From: Cognaticolwellia mytili
GTDB taxonomy: Bacteria; Pseudomonadota; Gammaproteobacteria; Enterobacterales; Alteromonadaceae
Direction of reading: 5' to 3'
NCBI RefSeq assembly: GCF_002104475.1
Contig: NZ_NBOF01000004.1
Coordinates: 62,001-126,000, forward strand
Length of the DNA stretch: 64,000 bases
This document shows positions 9,037 through 17,958 of this stretch, piece by piece. Under the pieces are notes generated by a model. The model worked only from the letters and a program-made list of their open reading frames with translations, had not been told where the DNA came from and did not search any database. The stretch's first letter is position 1, and every line of letters starts with the position of its first letter. The translations under genes were made by a program, and so were the position numbers.

Positions 9037-10566
9037 ATGCAGATATTAGAAAAAGATTATCAAGTCAATAGTGTCCGTAAAGCGATAGATGCGGGAGTTA
9101 ACTCCATTATTGCCTTGCCTACAGGTGGTGGTAAAAGCATCTGTATATTGAAGTTGTGCCAGGCAATGCCTGATAAAAAAGTTGTGGTTAGCTTGAGAAA
9201 TGCAGCCTTAGTTCCGCAACTATTACACACCCTTACGGTAAATGGTTTGTCTGTTAGTGTTGTTAAATCAGGCTATAAGTATGTAGCTGGTGGTGATGTT
9301 ACTCTAGTGATGGAGCAGTCATTTGGCCGAAGAAAACACTTAAACATACAATGTGATGTGCTGTTACGTGATGAGTATCATGTTGGCTGTATGGGGGGCG
9401 TCTATATTGCCATGCGTGAAGAGCTATCTCCTGAATTAGTTATCGGACTGACAGCGACCCCAATTGACAGACTGGGTGTCTATATTGATCAGTCGATGGA
9501 ATTGATTGAAGAAACCACCACTAAGTTGTTAATTGAGTCGGGTGAATTAGCCAAGCCAGTTTATAAAGTACCTCGTTTATCTCAAGAGATAGATTATAGC
9601 GCTGTGAAAATGTATCGCGGTGACTTTAGTGTCTCAGGCTTAGACCTTATATTATTAGAGCATTGCTCTCTTGTTGCTCAGCAAACTGTTGACAATGCGC
9701 TCTCTAAAGGTCGCAAAGTTATGCTATTTGCTAACTCGATTAACCATGTTGAAGCGCTGTCCGAAGCTTTTCATCTTCTCGGTATTAAACACGAGCGTGT
9801 TCATTCAAAGCGTTCGATTGATGATAATGATGAAAGTATCCGCCGCTATAAATCAAACGAAGTTAGGCTAATTATCAATATGTCGATGTTAACCATAGGC
9901 TTTGATGATCCAACCACTGACTGTGTTGTTTTAGCTAGGCCAACTAAAATATTACGGTTGTATTTACAGATTATCGGTCGATGTTTACGTGCATCAAAGG
10001 GTAAGAAAGATGCACTAATACTGGATTTAGCACAGTGTATTTCTACTCATGGCTTTGCTGAGGATTATCGCGATTTTACCCGAAAAACAGCCAAGTCTGC
10101 GGCAATCATGTCCGAACGCCTAAGTGTGACTAATATTGGCCAGTTTGTTGATGGTGAGTTTGGTTATAGTGAATCAATAGAGCGTAAAGTTATTAAGAAA
10201 AAGCCAACAGTTCGACGCATTAAATCCCGGCCTAAGCCTGTTAGTAGTAAGAGAGTTGTTGAGAAAGCGTCGAGTAAACGTGATGAAGCATTACTTAGGC
10301 TTAACCCAAAAATGGAAAAACTTGTGAGCACTATTGAACTCGTTAATGCCGTTTATGAACAGCAGAATGAAAGTTATAAAATGCTTGATGAAGCAGCTAT
10401 GGTTAAGTTGGTTGCGTTAATGGGGTTCGCTTACAGTGACTCATTAGCTGACAATTGTACTAACTTGGTTGAAGGTTTACATGAGCAAAACAAATCTATT
10501 GGCGGCTTATTACAGAGAGTAAGCACCTTGATAACAGCTATAGCTAAAAAAGAACTTGTTGGCTAG
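9037..10566 (+). CDS. Superfamily 2 DEAD/DEAH-type helicase, phage-like
   Basis: A 509-residue SF2 helicase or translocase. Motifs in order: Q-like start (LEKDYQVNSVRKAI), Walker A PTGGGKS at 28-34, motif II DEYH at 112-115, motif III LTATP at 138-142, motif V near TIGFDDPTTDC, and motif VI QIIGRCLRAS near 310. After the helicase core there is a strongly basic linker (about 388-412, KKKPTVRRIK and following) and a helical C-terminal tail of about 90 residues. The compact core with a DEYH box resembles helicases found on phages and mobile elements more than RadD or RecQ, but no phage genes are adjacent. The biological role is unknown. Confidence 0.82.
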   Translation: MQILEKDYQVNSVRKAIDAGVNSIIALPTGGGKSICILKLCQAMPDKKVVVSLRNAALVPQLLHTLTVNGLSVSVVKSGYKYVAGGDVTLVMEQSFGRRKHLNIQCDVLLRDEYHVGCMGGVYIAMREELSPELVIGLTATPIDRLGVYIDQSMELIEETTTKLLIESGELAKPVYKVPRLSQEIDYSAVKMYRGDFSVSGLDLILLEHCSLVAQQTVDNALSKGRKVMLFANSINHVEALSEAFHLLGIKHERVHSKRSIDDNDESIRRYKSNEVRLIINMSMLTIGFDDPTTDCVVLARPTKILRLYLQIIGRCLRASKGKKDALILDLAQCISTHGFAEDYRDFTRKTAKSAAIMSERLSVTNIGQFVDGEFGYSESIERKVIKKKPTVRRIKSRPKPVSSKRVVEKASSKRDEALLRLNPKMEKLVSTIELVNAVYEQQNESYKMLDEAAMVKLVALMGFAYSDSLADNCTNLVEGLHEQNKSIGGLLQRVSTLITAIAKKELVG

Positions 10567-10613
10567 TTAAAAGCTGAATTTATGTGTGTAAACCTAATTG
10601 GTATAATTAAAAC

Positions 10614-10955
10614 ATGAACAAAACTATCCCTAGCTGCCTCAAATGTGCATCTGAATATGTTTATCAAGACCAGTCACTATTCATTTGTCCTGAATGTGCC
10701 TTTGAGTGGAACCCATTAGAAGTTGCCGCAGAAGATATAATTGAGGTTAAAGATGCAAATGGCGCTTTGCTTAGCGAAGGTGACAAAGTTACCGTCATTA
10801 AAGACTTAAAAATTAAAGCGAGTTCACAAGTGATAAAAATTGGTACTAAAGCACTGATCAGGCGTATTAAAGATGCTAAAGATCATCAGCTTGATTGTAA
10901 AGTTGACGGTGTTGGTGAAATGATGGTGACCGCCAAATATGTAAAAAAGGCTTGA
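10614..10955 (+). CDS. yjdM: PhnA/YjdM family zinc-ribbon protein
   Basis: A 113-residue protein matching the PhnA (YjdM) family: an N-terminal zinc ribbon with Cys8, Cys11, Cys25 and Cys28, a short linker, and the conserved C-terminal beta domain beginning VKDANGALLSEGDKV and ending VTAKYVKKA. Despite its historical name the family is not needed for phosphonate use and its role is unclear. It lies 47 bp after the helicase gene on the same strand. Shared transcription is possible but not shown. Confidence 0.88.
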   Translation: MNKTIPSCLKCASEYVYQDQSLFICPECAFEWNPLEVAAEDIIEVKDANGALLSEGDKVTVIKDLKIKASSQVIKIGTKALIRRIKDAKDHQLDCKVDGVGEMMVTAKYVKKA

Positions 10956-11089
10956 GTTAACTTTATTGCTTTTAAAAGATAGAAAATTGCTTATGATAGT
11001 AAAATGTTTGCCGATAAGTGATTTTTGTCATGTTATTTTCACCAATTGTACAGTTCGATAAATTCAAACAATTCAAACAAAATTTCGCT

Positions 11090-12208
11090 ATGATCAAGCT
11101 ATTTCTGCTGGCTTGTAGCTTATTGACTCCCTCCTTTGCCTATGGCGCTGATTTACCTAAGACAATTTCTGAAGAAATAGCTAACAAAACAAATGTCGAG
11201 CTTTATATTGCAGATTCCGGCATTCCTTGGGGAATGGCGTGGACACCACAAGGCGACATGTTTATTACCATGCGTGGTGGAAGCTTAAAGTTAATTAAAA
11301 GCGGGCAAAGTAATACAGTAAATATCGCAGGCTTGCCAAAAATATCAACGGGTGGTCAAGGAGGGCTGCTTGATATTACTTTGCATCCTGATTATGCCAA
11401 CAACGGTTGGTTATATTTTTCCTATGTGAAAGCCGATAGCAAGGGCAATCGAAGTACCGCGATAATGCGAGCCAAGTTAAATGGCACTAATTTAAGTGAT
11501 CAAGAAGATATTTATGTCTCCGATGCCTATAGCAGAAAAGGCTCTCACTTTGGTAGTCGGCTAGCTTTTGATAACCAAGGTTACCTGTATTTCTCTATCG
11601 GAGATCGCGGGCAAAGAACTATTAACCCGCAAAATATCACACGTGATGCCGGAAAAATTTATCGAATCCATGATGATGGTCGTATCCCAATTGATAACCC
11701 ATTTGTTAATGACGATAGTGCTAAAGCCGCTATATATTCATATGGACATCGTAATCCGCAAGGTATGGCAGTGCATCCGTCAACAGGAAAAATTTGGAGC
11801 CATGAACATGGCCCTCGTGGTGGTGATGAAGTTAACTTAGTTGATAAAGGTAAAAATTATGGTTGGCCGATAATTAGCTATGGCATTAACTACTCGGGTA
11901 GTAAGTTTACTGAGCTAACTAAAAAGCAAGGAATGGAGCAACCACTTTGGTATTGGAACCCGTCTATTGCGCCATCAGGAATGACTTTTGTAACCAGTGA
12001 CAAGTATCCAAATTGGCAAGGGAATATGCTGGTTGGTTCACTTAAATTTGGTCAAATTGTTATGTTAACTTTAAATGGTGAACAAGTTATTAAAGAAGAC
12101 GTTGTTAAAGATAACCTGACCCGTGTTCGCAATGTTAAGCAAGGCCCTGATGGTTATATATATGTTGCGGTGGATGGCAAGGGGATTTATCGATTAATCC
12201 CCAACTAA
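11090..12208 (+). CDS. Periplasmic PQQ-dependent aldose sugar dehydrogenase (YliI/Asd-like)
   Basis: A six-bladed beta-propeller of the soluble glucose dehydrogenase/YliI family that oxidises aldose sugars with PQQ in the periplasm. The frame opens 24 codons earlier with GTG at 11018. The ATG at 11090 is preferred because it begins a clean signal peptide (MIKLFLLACSLLTPSFAYGA) and gives 372 residues, close to the 371 of YliI. Family blocks seen are GIPWGMAWTPQGDMFIT, GGQGGLLDITLHPDY, HFGSRLAFD, YSYGHRNPQGMAVHP, WSHEHGPRGGDEVN and the late GSLKFGQI. The substrate in vivo is unknown. Confidence 0.87.
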   Translation: MIKLFLLACSLLTPSFAYGADLPKTISEEIANKTNVELYIADSGIPWGMAWTPQGDMFITMRGGSLKLIKSGQSNTVNIAGLPKISTGGQGGLLDITLHPDYANNGWLYFSYVKADSKGNRSTAIMRAKLNGTNLSDQEDIYVSDAYSRKGSHFGSRLAFDNQGYLYFSIGDRGQRTINPQNITRDAGKIYRIHDDGRIPIDNPFVNDDSAKAAIYSYGHRNPQGMAVHPSTGKIWSHEHGPRGGDEVNLVDKGKNYGWPIISYGINYSGSKFTELTKKQGMEQPLWYWNPSIAPSGMTFVTSDKYPNWQGNMLVGSLKFGQIVMLTLNGEQVIKEDVVKDNLTRVRNVKQGPDGYIYVAVDGKGIYRLIPN

Positions 12209-12502
12209 ATTCTTTTAGTTTTTATGGTTTAGTCAGCATTTGATCTTACAAATTCAAAAAATAGAGTTTTAGATAAACTGAAAATCATACCTCTTTTTCG
12301 GTTATTAAAAGGGCCGCTATTCTGGCTTTGCAGTCATTAAGTTTTTGTGAATACACGTTCAAACTCAAGACAATTCTAACTAAATTTAACTGCTTGTTTG
12401 TATGACTGTTTTAAGCTAATTACTTGTTAATCTTGAGCCTTGAAGGCAATATTCAAACAGGGCCTTTCACGTATAAAGTCGAGAAGTAATTGATATTAAG
12501 TA

Positions 12503-13567
12503 TTAGCTTCTTAACGTTAATGTGATTAAGACAATGCCATGGTCGGTACTTTCGCCGTCACGGTCAAAAATAGGATTTATCAAATGTCGATCGTAAGTGT
12601 CATAGCCACTAACTTGATAAAGACTGTCGTGATAACTGGCATCGAATTCACATGACAAAAGCACATAATCAAGCACTGAACTAGTGGTGCCAAAATAATG
12701 CGTTGGTGCTCGTGGCGCTATTACTTTCCGACTAGTTTCATTTTCTTCATTGCCTTCATTGGTTAGGGCAACTTCAAATAAATTCCAGGCATCATTTAAA
12801 CAATATTTAGCAAGGTAAGCGTCACGGTCAATGTTAGAAACAAAACGTAATGTGTTGGTGAGTAAGTGACTCAACACCCCGTCGGTTAAGGTGTTATTAA
12901 AGTCACCCATTAATAACATTGGGTTATTTGTCGCCTCGCGCCGTTCTATCATCTCAATCATCAGCAGTGCGGCTTCACTACCGCGTTGTATAGTTGACCC
13001 CCAACCACCAGCCACACTTGCTTTCAAGCTTTCAATAATAACTTTCTCTGGTGACCACTCATTGTTTATTTCATCGACTTCAATCATCGAACGTTTAGAT
13101 TTAAAGTGCACAACATAACAGTCACAATTACCAATATGTGGTGCGTGAATTGTTGCTCTTACGACTTTTCGACTAAAACAAAAGTCATCGGCTAAGCCTA
13201 AGGTTTGTGCAAGCTTTGCATTAGCTTTTACTGCAGCAACATCAACAATTGGGTAACGTGAGGCTATGGCAACAACCGGGCTACGATAAATGAAATCATC
13301 AATAACTTCAGGTTGATCGACAAAAGCAAAGTAATGATAACCCTGCGTAGCGACTAATTCTTTTAACGACTCAGGGCTAAAAACTTCTTGAAAACCAATA
13401 ATGTCAGGTTGATATTCACGTAAATATTCAGCGATCCACTTTTGCTTTTTAACCCATTGCTCAGCACTATAAATGCGCTCAAAATCGTAATAGGCATTAG
13501 GTGGCTCGAGATAATTAAATAAATTAAAGGTAGCAATTTTAAGTTGGGTGTTTGCAACCGATACCAC
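12503..13567 (-). CDS. Endonuclease/exonuclease/phosphatase family protein
   Basis: A 354-residue member of the EEP (DNase I-like) superfamily, which hydrolyses phosphodiesters or phosphomonoesters of DNA, RNA, lipids or inositides with Mg2+. Signature elements are the N-terminal KIATFNLFNYLEPP, the Glu motif GFQEVFSP near 58, GDFNNT near 222 and the C-terminal STDHGIVL near 341. There is no signal peptide, so it should be cytosolic. The frame starts with GTG at 13567 and no strong ribosome site was seen, so the start is uncertain. The substrate cannot be assigned. Confidence 0.8.
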   Translation of the reverse strand: MVSVANTQLKIATFNLFNYLEPPNAYYDFERIYSAEQWVKKQKWIAEYLREYQPDIIGFQEVFSPESLKELVATQGYHYFAFVDQPEVIDDFIYRSPVVAIASRYPIVDVAAVKANAKLAQTLGLADDFCFSRKVVRATIHAPHIGNCDCYVVHFKSKRSMIEVDEINNEWSPEKVIIESLKASVAGGWGSTIQRGSEAALLMIEMIERREATNNPMLLMGDFNNTLTDGVLSHLLTNTLRFVSNIDRDAYLAKYCLNDAWNLFEVALTNEGNEENETSRKVIAPRAPTHYFGTTSSVLDYVLLSCEFDASYHDSLYQVSGYDTYDRHLINPIFDRDGESTDHGIVLITLTLRS

Positions 13568-13735
13568 AGGTTCTTTAGAAGCGGGGAGTGGCTCTATTAC
13601 TTTTTTATCGTGGTGACTGATGATATTAACTCGAATAAATGATGTGAAATAATTATACCCTATCGTTTATAATAACAAGCAATTAAAAACCAGTAACATA
13701 AATTAAAGTCCCGCTAGCAGCAAAGCAAGTAATTA

Positions 13736-14329
13736 ATGGTTCAACATAGCGACGGTATGACTTTAACAAGAGTAAATATAATGCAGTTAGAAAGACAACT
13801 TAGTAAAGAAGATATTAGAAAAACCAAACCAACAAGAGAAGAATACCTAAAGCAGCCAAAGTTACCACTTGTATTGGTATTAGATAATGTTACCAACAGC
13901 TACAACGTAGGCTCTTTTATCCGTTTAGCGGATGCTTTTGCGATTGAAAAAATTATTGTTTGTGGCGAGTTAACTATTTCAGATAAAAAGCTTAGAAAAG
14001 CGTCGAGAAATGAAGCTAAATGGGTTTGTGTTGAGTATAGCGATAGCACAACGCAAAGTTTACAGACGTTAAAAGACAACGATTACGCAATTTTTGGCGT
14101 AGAGCTATGCCATGAGTCTGTTGATTATAAGGATATCAACTATCCATCACGCTGTGCCTTAGTCTTAGGCAATGAGCGTAAAGGTGTGAGTGAAGCTGCA
14201 TTAAAATTAAGTGACCAGCAGATACATATTTCTATGTTTGGCATGGGTAATTCATTAAATGTTTCTACAGCGGGTGCGATTGTTTTAGCTGAGTGTGCCA
14301 GTCAAATTAGAAAAAATATTACGGTTTAA
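13736..14329 (+). CDS. SpoU/TrmH-family RNA 2'-O-methyltransferase
   Basis: A 197-residue SPOUT-class enzyme. The three TrmH motifs are present: NSYNVGSFIRLADAF (motif 1, Asn and Arg), LVLGNERKGVS (motif 2) and ISMFGMGNSLNVSTAGAIVLAE (motif 3), forming the knotted SAM site. It should 2'-O-methylate a ribose in tRNA or rRNA. It lacks the N-terminal L30e-like substrate domain of RlmB, so it belongs to the short class. Alternative starts exist at 13757 and 13781, and none has a clear ribosome site. The target nucleotide is not predictable from sequence. Confidence 0.85.
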   Translation: MVQHSDGMTLTRVNIMQLERQLSKEDIRKTKPTREEYLKQPKLPLVLVLDNVTNSYNVGSFIRLADAFAIEKIIVCGELTISDKKLRKASRNEAKWVCVEYSDSTTQSLQTLKDNDYAIFGVELCHESVDYKDINYPSRCALVLGNERKGVSEAALKLSDQQIHISMFGMGNSLNVSTAGAIVLAECASQIRKNITV

Positions 14330-14420
14330 ATAAGCTAATTTCATAGCTATGGCTATTTAAAAGTATGCCTGTCAATAAATACGGAAAGTGTGAATGCAAA
14401 TATATTCATTGAAGGTATTG

Positions 14421-14873
14421 CTATTGCATTAGCGTAAACTTTATTGATTTAAAGATTTTTTGGCCTTGTGCAAGATCAACTGAATTTTTAAACTCGATTA
14501 GCATCGAAAATCGAACTTTGCCTGATACGCTTGGAATAGTTAACGCCATTTTTTTATCCTGTAGCAATAGCTTGCCATGGTGGCCATCAATAATGATTGG
14601 CTCAGAAACCGCATTAGTGAGCTCTTTAAATTGTGAAGAGTACCAGCCTAAATCATAAGTTAAAGTAATGTTACTATCATTTAGTTGCCCGGCAATAGAG
14701 TCGATACTTTGTAAATCAGCAGGTATTAAACTTTTTGGGTGCGTAAAGCAAAATTGGTCACTTGGACAAAGTTCAAGCCATTGTTCTAGTTTTTGATTAT
14801 TTTTGCTATTTGAATAGGCGATATAAAGTAAAGCAAAAAGAGGGACGATTAAAAGAAGTTTGTTAAATTGCAT
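14421..14873 (-). CDS. Hypothetical membrane-anchored protein
   Basis: A 150-residue protein that I do not recognise. Residues 6-20 (LLLIVPLFALLYIAY) form one membrane anchor or uncleaved signal. The rest, about 25-150, looks like a small beta-rich extracytoplasmic domain with two Cys residues (LCPSDQFCF near 34-42) that could form a disulfide. It sits downstream of a PEP-CTERM protein gene on the same strand, with a hairpin between them. Confidence 0.6.
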   Translation of the reverse strand: MQFNKLLLIVPLFALLYIAYSNSKNNQKLEQWLELCPSDQFCFTHPKSLIPADLQSIDSIAGQLNDSNITLTYDLGWYSSQFKELTNAVSEPIIIDGHHGKLLLQDKKMALTIPSVSGKVRFSMLIEFKNSVDLAQGQKIFKSIKFTLMQ

Positions 14874-14890
14874 TATAATTCCGTGGGGAT

Positions 14891-14929
14891 ACCAACACTT
14901 ATTGAGAGTTTACTATAACAAGTGTTGGT
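14891..14929. terminator. Terminator-like hairpin between two minus-strand genes
   Basis: A perfect 10-bp inverted repeat (ACCAACACTT with AAGTGTTGGT) with a 19-base loop lies just after the stop of the PEP-CTERM metalloprotease gene. It lacks a T tract, so it may be a weak terminator or an mRNA-stabilising structure. Confidence 0.4.
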
Positions 14930-14946
14930 TTAGCGCATAGCGTTTT

Positions 14947-15618
14947 TTACTTACTTTTTTTCAAGCCATTTTTGAATAAAAAGCTAAACGAGAGTAGCAA
15001 TAGTATTAAAGTACTAGGCTCAGGTACTGGCAGGGGATTAGTTGCGGTAGCAACAATAAGTATAGGGTTAATATCAATCCAAAAATCTCGACCATTAGTT
15101 TGTACTAACGGACTGTTATGAATACTACTAACTTCTTGCGTTGTTAATGTTGTAATGTTGTTTAAAGTGCCATCCATTAGAAAAGCACCTGACATATGAT
15201 CTAAGCCTAAATTATGTCCTAACTCATGTGCTAATAATTCGCTACCATGACTGCCTGCAGCTGCGGAAGATTCAACAACGAAATCATTACCCGGAGTTTC
15301 ACCACAACCAACAATCCCCGTAATTACAAAGCTACCACATGCACTGATGGTATCTATAAAGTAAAAGTTAACAACATTAGGGCCGCCAATATGAAAATTA
15401 AATAACTGATTCACTTCAACGTCGGTTGTAATATCTAGAAAGTCAGGAAGAACTAGTTCAGATGCTGCGCCAATACGTATATCAATTGGTTTTAGGCCAA
15501 AACTGGTCTGTGAAAATATTGCATCGAGCGCTGATTCATTAGTGGTGATAAATCCAGCTTTTGCATGAGATGCGATTAAAAACCCCGCAACTAATAATAA
15601 CACTTGTAATATTTTCAA
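14947..15618 (-). CDS. PEP-CTERM-anchored metzincin-like zinc metalloprotease
   Basis: A 223-residue exported protein with a signal peptide (1-21), a zinc-binding metzincin motif HELGHNLGLDH at 131-141 and a downstream Met (AFLMDG, Met148) that could be the Met-turn. The C-terminus is a PEP-CTERM sorting signal: VPEPST at 198-203, a hydrophobic stretch, then a basic tail (KNGLKKSK). PEP-CTERM proteins are processed by exosortase and delivered to the envelope or matrix in exopolysaccharide producers. The catalytic domain is small. The substrate is unknown. Confidence 0.82.
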   Translation of the reverse strand: MKILQVLLLVAGFLIASHAKAGFITTNESALDAIFSQTSFGLKPIDIRIGAASELVLPDFLDITTDVEVNQLFNFHIGGPNVVNFYFIDTISACGSFVITGIVGCGETPGNDFVVESSAAAGSHGSELLAHELGHNLGLDHMSGAFLMDGTLNNITTLTTQEVSSIHNSPLVQTNGRDFWIDINPILIVATATNPLPVPEPSTLILLLLSFSFLFKNGLKKSK

Positions 15619-16082
15619 ATTTAATCCTTAAAGTTAACAACTTGTTTTTCTATCTTACTGATTTTAAGCAAAAAATAGGCCGTTGTTTTTTTGTTTATTT
15701 AAAACAGTCTATTAGAAAAAGCAAGTTTCTAATTTTTTTTAAAGTGTTAAAAATGATGACAATAAACCTATGTTTTTAATGTGAATTATAATTTTTATTT
15801 TCTAGTCGTTACTGCGATTATTCGCGTGAACTACTCTTTGTTGGTCTGTTATTGTCTAAATGCTCGTACTGTTTATAAAATAATCACTTAAATGTGAATT
15901 TTAGATGGGGCTCTTGGGTTTATTCCTGTATAATGCGCGGCCTTATTATGGTGACTGAACAGTTGTTTACTTTGAACAATTACTGGGTTATCGGAATTTA
16001 CAGTATTAACTATCCATTTAAAGCTATCCGTTAGCTATAACTAGTTAATGATTTTAGTTAACGGAAAATAGGAAGACTTTCT
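15619..16082. other. Divergent intergenic region between PEP-CTERM protease and ybiT
   Basis: 464 AT-rich bases carrying the promoters of both divergent genes. A TATAAT hexamer at 15929-15934 preceded directly by TG is the best ybiT -10 candidate, although the -35 is weak. AGGAAGA at about 16070-16076 is the ybiT ribosome site. No credible gene lies here. Confidence 0.4.
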
Positions 16083-17681
16083 TTGATCACTACATCGAAT
16101 ATTACCATGCAATTTGGCGCTGAGCCTTTATTTGAAAACATTTCGGCTAAATTTGGCAACGGTCATCGCTACGGTTTAATCGGCGCTAATGGTTGTGGCA
16201 AATCGACATTTATGAAAATACTTAGCGGTGAGCTAGTACCAAGTTCGGGTAATGTATCAGTTAGCACTGGTAATAAAGTAAGCACCTTGGGACAAGATCA
16301 GTTTGCCTTTGAAGAGCATAATGTTATTGATACGGTGATCATGGGAGATATGCCGCTATGGAAAGTCAAACAAGAGCGTGATGCTATTTATGCGCAAGCT
16401 GAAATGAGTGAAGCTGACGGTATGCGTGCGGGTGAATTGGAAAGCGAATTTGCTGAAATGGACGGTTACACCGCTGAAAGTCGTGCTGGCGAAATTTTGC
16501 TGGAAGCGGGAATTGAAGAGTCGTTTCATTACGGGTCTATGCAACAAGTAGCTCCTGGTTGGAAACTACGTGTACTACTTGCCCAAGCACTTTTTGCTAA
16601 TCCAGATATTTTGTTACTCGATGAGCCTACCAACAACTTGGACATTCACACTATAAGTTGGCTAGAAGGTGAGCTTAATAAGCGTAAATGCACCATGATT
16701 ATCATTTCTCACGATAGACATTTCCTTAACTCTGTTTGTACTCATATGGCTGATATTGATTATGGTGAGTTACGTGTTTATCCAGGTAATTACGAATTTT
16801 TCTTACAGCAATCGGCGTTATTACGTGAGCAGTTATTATCAGGTAATGTTAAAAAAGCGGAAGAAATTGCTGAGCTACAAGATTTTGTTAATCGTTTTGG
16901 TGCTAATGCTTCAAAAGCCAAACAAGCCAGTTCACGTGCTAAAAAAATGGATAAAATTAAACTTGATGATGTTAAATCATCAAGTCGTATCACGCCAAAA
17001 ATTGCTTTTGCACCTGGTAAGAAAATGCATCGTCAAGCGTTAGAACTTGAAAATCTTGGTCATGGTTTTGATGGCGAAGTATTATTTAAAAATGGCGAAT
17101 TATTATTAGAAGCAGGCGCTAAGCTAGCTATTATCGGTGAAAATGGTGTCGGTAAAACCACATTGTTGCGTTGCTTAATGAATGAACTAGAACAGACCGA
17201 AGGTGTAGTTAAATGGTCTGAAAATGCTTCTGTAGGTTATTGTCCACAGGATAGCGGTCATTTTTTTGATAACGATTTAACCCTAATGGATTGGATGTCG
17301 CAATGGCGTAGACCTTGTCATAATGATTTAAGTGTTCGGGGCATGTTAGGTCGAATGCTATTCACAGATGACGACGCTAACAAAAAAGCCCGTAATTGTT
17401 CAGGTGGTGAAAAGAATCGTTTGTTATTCGGTATGTTAATGATGGGGGACGTTAATGTATTGATGATGGATGAGCCAACGAACCACATGGATATCGAGGC
17501 CATTGATGCGCTAAATAACGCATTAAAAGACTTTGAAGGAACCTTGATTTTTGTTAGCCATGACCGTGAATTTGTTTCAAGCTTGGCAACTCGTATTATT
17601 GATATTAAAGATAAAAAATTAGTGAATTTTCAAGGTTCATTAGATGAGTATCTTGATAGCGAAGCTCAAGTGGAAAAATAA
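16083..17681 (+). CDS. ybiT: ABC-F family ATPase YbiT
   Basis: A 532-residue ABC-F protein with two nucleotide-binding domains. NBD1 has Walker [10 protein letters not shown] near 34-42 and [11 protein letters not shown] near 178. NBD2 has GENGVGKTT near 357, SGGEKNR near 442 and [10 protein letters not shown] near 463. A charged linker lies between them. The start is TTG at 16083, supported by AGGAAG upstream and by residue-for-residue agreement of the first 12 residues with the E. coli YbiT pattern (xxxxSNxTMQFG). ABC-F proteins bind the ribosomal E site and adjust translation. The gene is followed by a strong intrinsic terminator. Confidence 0.93.
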   Translation: MITTSNITMQFGAEPLFENISAKFGNGHRYGLIGANGCGKSTFMKILSGELVPSSGNVSVSTGNKVSTLGQDQFAFEEHNVIDTVIMGDMPLWKVKQERDAIYAQAEMSEADGMRAGELESEFAEMDGYTAESRAGEILLEAGIEESFHYGSMQQVAPGWKLRVLLAQALFANPDILLLDEPTNNLDIHTISWLEGELNKRKCTMIIISHDRHFLNSVCTHMADIDYGELRVYPGNYEFFLQQSALLREQLLSGNVKKAEEIAELQDFVNRFGANASKAKQASSRAKKMDKIKLDDVKSSSRITPKIAFAPGKKMHRQALELENLGHGFDGEVLFKNGELLLEAGAKLAIIGENGVGKTTLLRCLMNELEQTEGVVKWSENASVGYCPQDSGHFFDNDLTLMDWMSQWRRPCHNDLSVRGMLGRMLFTDDDANKKARNCSGGEKNRLLFGMLMMGDVNVLMMDEPTNHMDIEAIDALNNALKDFEGTLIFVSHDREFVSSLATRIIDIKDKKLVNFQGSLDEYLDSEAQVEK

Positions 17682-17722
17682 TATAGTAGTGAAAGTTAAC
17701 TAACGTAAACTATAGATATTTA

Positions 17723-17760
17723 AAAGCAAGGTAACGTAAAGTGGCCTTGCTTTTTTTCTT
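17723..17760 (+). terminator. Intrinsic terminator of ybiT
   Basis: A 9-bp stem (AAAGCAAGG with CCTTGCTTT) with a 13-base loop is followed by a seven-base T run that continues into CTT. It is a classic rho-independent terminator 42 bp after the ybiT stop. Confidence 0.85.
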
Positions 17761-17958
17761 ATCATAAGAAAATATTATTCACTATGCTCATTGTTATTTT
17801 ATTGCTTATATAGGCAGGAGGGCAGCTAAAGACTATTTGGTTTGTTGCTCGGGAGTTATTGTGTGGCATTAGATTAATCAGCAGTAAATATATTATTCAC
17901 TGCTGATTTTTCATCTGTTATTTATAATGATTGATATGATCTTAAACTCATCATGCTA

